From positions 109,458,278 through 109,522,277 of the forward strand of contig CP136069.1 in the NCBI GenBank assembly GCA_032622095.1: a DNA stretch of 64,000 nucleotides, given 5' to 3'. Shown here piece by piece: positions 58,390-64,000 of the stretch. The notes beneath the pieces are model-generated. The model was not told the origin of the DNA. It saw only the letters and a list, made by a program, of their open reading frames with translations, and searched no databases. Position 1 is the stretch's first letter; every line of letters begins with the position of its first letter. The translations under genes were made by a program, and so were the position numbers. Source of the stretch: Siphonodentalium dalli (lineage: Eukaryota > Mollusca > Scaphopoda > Gadilida > Siphonodentaliidae).

Positions 58390-58822
58390 GCAACTGCGAA
58401 AGCTTTATGCTTTGCCACTTCTGCCAGCCGAACACATCCGACCAGCATTTGCCAGGATGCGAGATCACCCGACAGCCAAAATCGGCAACATGCCGTTAAT
58501 CTACGAGTATGTGGAATCACAGTGGCTGGACTCTCGATGCCTACCAATGGAATCGTGGTGCATCTACGGTCGCTCCATCCGAACGAACAACGACGACACT
58601 GAGGGATGGCACAGACGCATCCAATACAAAAACAAGGCAACAAACGTCCCATATTATATCCTGGTTCCAATGCTCAAGAAGGAATCGGCAACGACAGACA
58701 TGACAGTAAAGTTGGTTGGTGAAAAAAAGATGAAAAGGTACCAAAGACTCCAGTATCGGGAGAACTATTCTGCTTGTGGAGTAACTACGAAAATGGCGGC
58801 ATCTCCACCAGTGGTCTGTTGA
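58390..58822 (+). pseudogene. MULE transposase C-terminal exon
   Basis: Preceded by a strong pyrimidine tract and TTTTTGTAG acceptor at 58380-58389. Encodes RKLYALPLLPAEHIRPAF, the segment that follows the CYFHWTQA helix in this MULE family, then PMESWCIYGRSIRTNNDDTEGWHRRI (the conserved NN..EGWH block) and a basic tail, stop at 58822. No internal stop. The missing DNA between 55465 and here is either an intron that received the family A/D insertion or a coding stretch disrupted by it. Confidence 0.85.
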
Positions 58823-59017
58823 AGGCATGTTCAAAACTGTTTGCGCCAACAGTTGTTGTCATTGCTGTCGAGTCGGCTGATTGTTAATATCAAATATCAT
58901 GTACGTCCCATATTGTTGTGTAAAATAATGTTGTTAATGTTAATATGTTATTGTTATTTTAAAATAAAGAATAAAGTATGAAATTAATACTATTTTCCCC
59001 CATTCCCAACATGGTAC

Positions 59018-62000
59018 AGTCGTTCAGGCAGTAACGGGTCACAGCCAGTAACGGGTCAGTTGCTGTTTATCGTCCTGGCAAAAGCCACAGATGGACTTGA
59101 TCTCCCAAAATCCTGTTGATTCTTGAGAATGAATATGTGTTGGAGATCATGTGCAATTTGTGGCGAGTTCTGACGGTAATTTCCGATTTAATTCATTTTT
59201 TCTGACGGACAGTGGAAACGCATCCGAGAAAAGTAGGTCAACAAAATATGTCAAGTTGCAGATCGGCTGCTGCCAATAAAAAACAGAATAAAGTACACCC
59301 AAACTAAGCACTGTAAAATATTAACAAATTATTTATTTTTCAACTCCCAGTCCCCCACAAAAGTTAAATTTGTCTTATTGTGTAAACATTTAATTTGTTT
59401 CGACCTACTTCCGTTGTCAATAGCGGGTCACATGCTTTTGTTGACAGTCGATTGCACGTGCTATCACGGAAAGGATAAAAACATGTCAATTGAATTCTAA
59501 TGATTAGCATACGTTGGAAATAATAAAACATAGTAACATTTCATGCCTTCATTGGCAATTTAAGACATAATATAGGTTGAAATTGTTCTCATAGTTTAAT
59601 TTTCCAACCAGAATTGAATGAAGAGTGAATGTTTTTATAGACCAACAGTCAAATATTTTCCAATGGTCGGTAAAATAATTAGATTGGAATGGCTATCAGT
59701 TGGAACATTTCTTAACTATACAGGGTCACGCCCGATAACCCTATAGGCTGGTGGCTGTGGGTAGGCATATTGCTGTAGTGATATTGCATGGCGGGTTTCT
59801 CAACCTAGGTATGTTTTAGATTATAATTGATCAAATACGCTGTAAAAGGTCAGATTTTTTTATCACGTCAGATGCAGTAATGTCTGATTTATAAGTTGAA
59901 CCTCTTGGTAACAATTTGGCATTGTAGAATACGTTGTTTGAAGACAAAATATCTCGGATTTTGTCGACTTTTTCAAACTTTCAAAGTAAACAGACTCCCA
60001 AATTTGCTCAGCATGTCGATTTGTAAGTTATCTGTATCTGTATCTGTAATGTTCCTGTGCAGTAGCCAATGCTGGCTTTAGGCGCACTGATTTGTAAGTT
60101 ATTTTCGTGGATACATGTGGTATAGTATCTCAGTGACAAGACAAACATGACTACGAACTCAAATAATGCATTTTTCAGTTAAAAAAAGCTATTTGACATA
60201 CTGTCCCGCCAATATTTTGTGGTAGGCATATTGAATAGCCAAACACCGAGAGGATAGACATATGGCAAACACAGATACGCATGTAGCACAATGATCAATA
60301 GTGGTTTTAGTCTGAGAAAAACGCTTTTGTGATGTTATATTATTCACATTTAGTGTTGTAAATTCACATCGTCCATGAGTCAGGAAACATACACTACTTA
60401 TTTCCAATAACTAAATACTGGCAGTTGTAATGTAAAACGTTTTAACTGTGACAAACTTGCAAAATGGGGTTTTAATTGAAAATGGGGAAAGTATAGCCCA
60501 AACATTCAGCATATTTTAATGTAAAAAAAATGAGCCATGCCAGCTTTGTGCAGTTTTCAGGCTGAATGGTCATGGTCCACTACATATAGATAATATAACT
60601 ACCATTTATAGCCGGTTTTATTTTTGGCATTCTGCGAAAGAATGGCGTTCATATATTTGTTTTTTTCTCTTCGACCGGAACGATTCATGTTTACGCCGGT
60701 TTATGGAATATAAACCGCACACAAATAAATAACAGCATACGATGCTATTAACAATAATTCAATGTCCCGCCAATGCTAAATGTAGCTAAAAGTTATACAT
60801 AATTTTATGTGGTATCAATATAGGTAAAGACATTGGGCTCAGAGAAATATCAGGTGCGAAAATTAGGGTTCGCTAGAACCTGTATAGCTAGAGCATACAT
60901 ATAGTGGACCTGGACCATGACCCAGTTATGCCGCATATACATAAACAGGAGCACGAGCAATAATACAAATGTGTGTGGGCCGTTAACTTAATTGACCCTA
61001 CCCCAATTAGCTGTGTGAGCCAATGAGATAATTGCATTATACAGCCTGGAGCAATGGTCGCTTCTGCGAATAGGCGGTTAGACAAAAAGACTCATTTTAC
61101 CGGCTTACTCTATGTCGCTTTGATTTTGTTTTGTATAAAAGAGTATTGGTTTCATGTAAGTTGACACAATATAATAATATAACAGTAACAGAATGCGAAA
61201 GCTTCGCCCTATTGGATTAGTAAATTATAAAGGTTGGACATGTCACGCTGAGCTAGAGAAGTGACAACTGGAAATATGATGAGGGGATTAGGAAGTGCTA
61301 GATAAGCTTATTAGTTAAAACTATCAAATCAAACTATGTACACATTTGAGATAATGGACCACATAGTGTTGTAATATCCAAGGGATGATTTGTTGGGGAA
61401 AGAGGGACACTAAAATGGCCAAAGTATATGACAACACCTGTTAAATTCACCTGTTGTCGATTAATACAGGCTGATTAGGGCTCCTCTTCCTGATAGCTTT
61501 CGGATTTGTGAAAGTGATGAAAAATAATTTCTCAATATACTGAAACATGTTTGTTCTATACGCGTAATGTGCCAATTATGAAGATTATTAATTGTTATTA
61601 TAACATTTTTTGTTTTAATTTAAATGTCTTTATTAATTCCTTAGATATATAAGTCACGTTTTTACATAGCCCATACACACCCACATGGCAGGGACAAGGG
61701 CGTTCTTTTTGTCTGAAATAAAAGGATTATTATATATTGTACAGATGTTGCTCCATAACGCCCTTCTTGGTAATAGGGTGGTCTGCTCTACGTCATTGGA
61801 AAATTGAAAATTATTACAAGTTACAACACACAGAGGCTCCATACACACGGCAAACAGTCCCTATATTATTCTAGGACATATATAAACACTATATTGCAAT
61901 ATATGCCGTATGTATTGGAACCTATGTCTATGGAATTGCATACAAGTCCTCTAATTTTTATCGAAATAGGGAAATTGTATGGTACACCATCGATAAATTG

Positions 62001-62780
62001 ATAGATCGTGTGTCTATTGTGAAGAGATATATTATAATAACATTAAATATTTATTATGTGTTACATATCCAGCTTGACAAGAACAGTGAATATCCGAAAT
62101 TATCGAACAATTTATCTCAAAATCGACGCCATGTGCAGGTTCATTTTTCATCATGCTTCGGTGGTAAATTGCCACAATAAAGAACTTGTCGTCGCAATGA
62201 AACTGAATGTATGTAGCCTTCACTAAAGTACTTGTATTCTTGTTGTCGCGATTTCAATGAAGTACAAGTCGAATTGAAGAAAAATCCAGCTGCGAATTCA
62301 TTCTGGTGGCAAGTCCACCAAATTTGAAACACGTCGTTCCTTGTTGTCAGACATATCGGCGTGTGATGTCTAACCTGCTATAATTCAGTCTGGCAATTTA
62401 TGGCAGGCGTGGTTATCGCCGCTGGGCAGTAGCGTGAATTGAGTGGGCGCTGTTGTCTCATGGGCTATATATAGGAGGAATCGCCGTGAGATTTTCGTGT
62501 GCATTTATAGTGGTAAATGTTTTTGTCAATACCGTGGGGCAGGTTTTTGGGTGCGTCTAAAATTCACCGAGTACGATATCATATCGGAGAAATGATCACC
62601 TCAGAAAAAAAAACATCGAGTTGTCATCGCGGGATGATTTCAGATTTTCTGACATTTAAATCTAAGATTCTGCTTCTAAATGCAGAAATTAGTCAATAAA
62701 TCTGATAAAATGTATTAAAAATTAGAAATAATTAGTATTTATTCAGTTTATTATGAAATAATAGCACAAATTTGAGCGGG
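59018..62780. other. Unassigned sequence
   Basis: Two direct copies of CAGTAACGGGTCA (59031 and 59048) and a related AGCGGGTCACATGC (59424) lie just outside the MULE. Elsewhere no gene, tandem array or TIR pair was recognised. Confidence 0.45.
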
Positions 62781-63530
62781 TTTTACAACTCAACATAGAA
62801 GCACATTCCAGTGAAATATAAGAACTAAATTGTCAAATATAAAGACATTTTTTTTATAGAAGTTTTAATAAACCATTCAATAGCCACAGTAGCTATCTGG
62901 CAATGCCAGGTTTAAACATTGAAACAAAAACGAAATATATATATACAGTATAACAAGCATTATTGGAGGACTTTTTCACTGCATTACTTATCTGAGCTGA
63001 AAATTTATGAAATAATTGAATCAATTTCAAGAGGTCATTTCAGTTGTGCACAAATATAATTTTACTCTGAGGCCAAATTAAAAATTATTATGCCACGATT
63101 CCATGCTCTTTTTTGTGTGACAAAGTTACCAGGATTCCTAAAATTGTGGTGAAGTTATACCCAGGAACTTTCAACGCACTCCCTAGTTCCTGCACTGCCC
63201 CTATATACACCATCCCAATATACGCGCCTGCCTTAATTTTCGTTAATAGTTGTATATATACTGAATACCTGTGCTCCAGTAATAATATGATATATGAGTA
63301 TGATCACTTCAAACTTGGCAAAACCACAGGGTCCTGTATTAATATGCTCAGGTGCCTACCCCCTTTGCACTGCCCCTATATACGCCACTTCTATATACTT
63401 GCATTGCCAGATAGCTACTGTGGCTATTGAATGGTTTATTAAAACTTCTATAAAAAAAAAATGTCTTTATATTTGACAATTTAGTTCTTATATTTCACTG
63501 GAATGTTCTTCTAAGTTGAGTTGTAAAACA
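62781..63530. mobile_element. 750-bp inverted-repeat element with ~130-bp arms
   Basis: Arms 62781-62908 and 63402-63530 are reverse complements, starting TTTTACAACTCAAC and containing ACATTCCAGTGAAATATAAG and TTCAATAGCCACAGTAGCTA. The loop carries three GCCCCTATATACNCC-like blocks. No transposase and no clear target duplication; superfamily unknown. Confidence 0.85.
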
Positions 63531-64000
63531 TACATATTCGATTTACAACATAAAATTCACCATATGCAATTAGTTTTTGTTGCAATGGTTACGAAATTAC
63601 CAGTTAATAGCTTTGAACGACATTATTTTTACAAATTTATCATGCTGACCACGAGTTCGACATGTCAATATTGCATCGATTTTAAACTTCGCGGTTACTA
63701 AAATGAAAATAGTAGAACAGCCAATCAGCGTCCAGTATTCTAATCGAGGTCATTTCACAATGAATATTTAAATGAAGGGCCGTGCGACTTGTAAAAAATT
63801 TTTTTAAAAGTTGGAATTCGACAGATTTCTCCTCTATAGAAATTGATTACTGACAATGTGTTGATTATTTGTATGAGTAAATAAATTATTAGCCGACAAG
63901 AAATAACTAAGTTCCAGATATTTAGTTGATCGTTTGACCGATTATTAATGATAGTAAACTGTATGGGTGGTGGATTTAGAGACGAGTGGCGTCCATTGCT
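63531..64000. other. Unassigned sequence at the window edge
   Basis: AT-rich, no gene recognised. I looked here for the missing first ERGIC3 exon on the minus strand and did not find it. Confidence 0.4.

Larger units (their letters stand above)
53642..59017 (+). mobile_element. MULE (Mutator-like element) with PHD-FLYWCH transposase gene
   Basis: Candidate inverted ends are GTACCGTGTGTTGGAAATGG at 53642 and, reverse complemented, GTACCATGTTGGGAATGG at 59017. Between them lies the transposase gene (54000-58822) with a poly(A) signal AATAAA at 58961-58975. A direct duplication of GGGAAAGATCTTATGAGAT (53731 and 53810) precedes the gene. The terminal match is short and a target duplication was not resolved, so the ends are tentative. 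Confidence 0.65.

Overview
This window is invertebrate nuclear DNA: AT-rich, intron-containing and saturated with transposable elements. The repeat vocabulary suggests a marine mollusc, most likely a bivalve: (GACG)n-bearing dispersed repeats with ~160-bp internal monomers, many foldback MITEs, Helitrons, and ISL2EU-, copia- and DIRS-like remnants. The species is an inference. No bacterial gene organisation, rRNA, tRNA or CRISPR array was seen.

The one host gene I can support is ERGIC3, the ER-Golgi cargo receptor, on the minus strand. Three exons lie at 33378-33536, 7670-7789 and 172-203. Their reading phases join exactly and together match the N-terminal membrane segment and the start of the lumenal domain. 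The first exon is not found and is probably beyond 64000; the 3' exons lie left of base 1. Almost everything else is repeat-filled ERGIC3 intron: about 7.5 kb between the two left exons, 25.6 kb between the two right ones, and probably more than 30 kb upstream.

Layout from left to right. 569-2790: dispersed repeat families E and C. 3513-7556: an element with 88-bp inverted ends carrying a DIRS-like tyrosine-recombinase remnant, split by a 3083-bp hAT transposon with a perfect 8-bp target duplication. 8059-10120: an inverted-repeat element. 11390-13893: repeat families D/A and B, with a hairpin MITE. 16145-17833: broken copia polyprotein. 19244-20853: a GGCC-ended, TTA-flanked (Harbinger-like) element carrying a 212-bp mini-Helitron. 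21687-22647: a hAT-type nonautonomous element. 24129-25851: a minus-strand Helitron. 26759-30260: an ISL2EU-like pair, a DDE transposase fragment facing a SAP-SWIM-YqaJ nuclease gene. 33619-33954: a foldback next to an ERGIC3 exon. 38232-42021: a 3.79-kb element with 449-bp inverted arms, CACAGTG termini and a 5-bp target duplication (Transib/RAG-like), with a TA-flanked MITE inside. 42240-45376: families A/D/E. 47230-48051 and 49508-50756: two more GGCC/TAA elements. 53642-59017: a MULE encoding a PHD finger, FLYWCH finger and transposase, broken and interrupted by a family A/D insertion. 62781-63530: a further inverted-repeat element.

The most interesting items are the Transib/RAG-like element, the ISL2EU-like transposase/YqaJ pair with its SAP-SWIM-YqaJ fusion, the shared layout of the dispersed repeats (~160-bp monomers, GACG run, terminal hairpin), and their almost uniform orientation antisense to ERGIC3. 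All sequence comparisons were made by eye and from memory of the families; no search was run.
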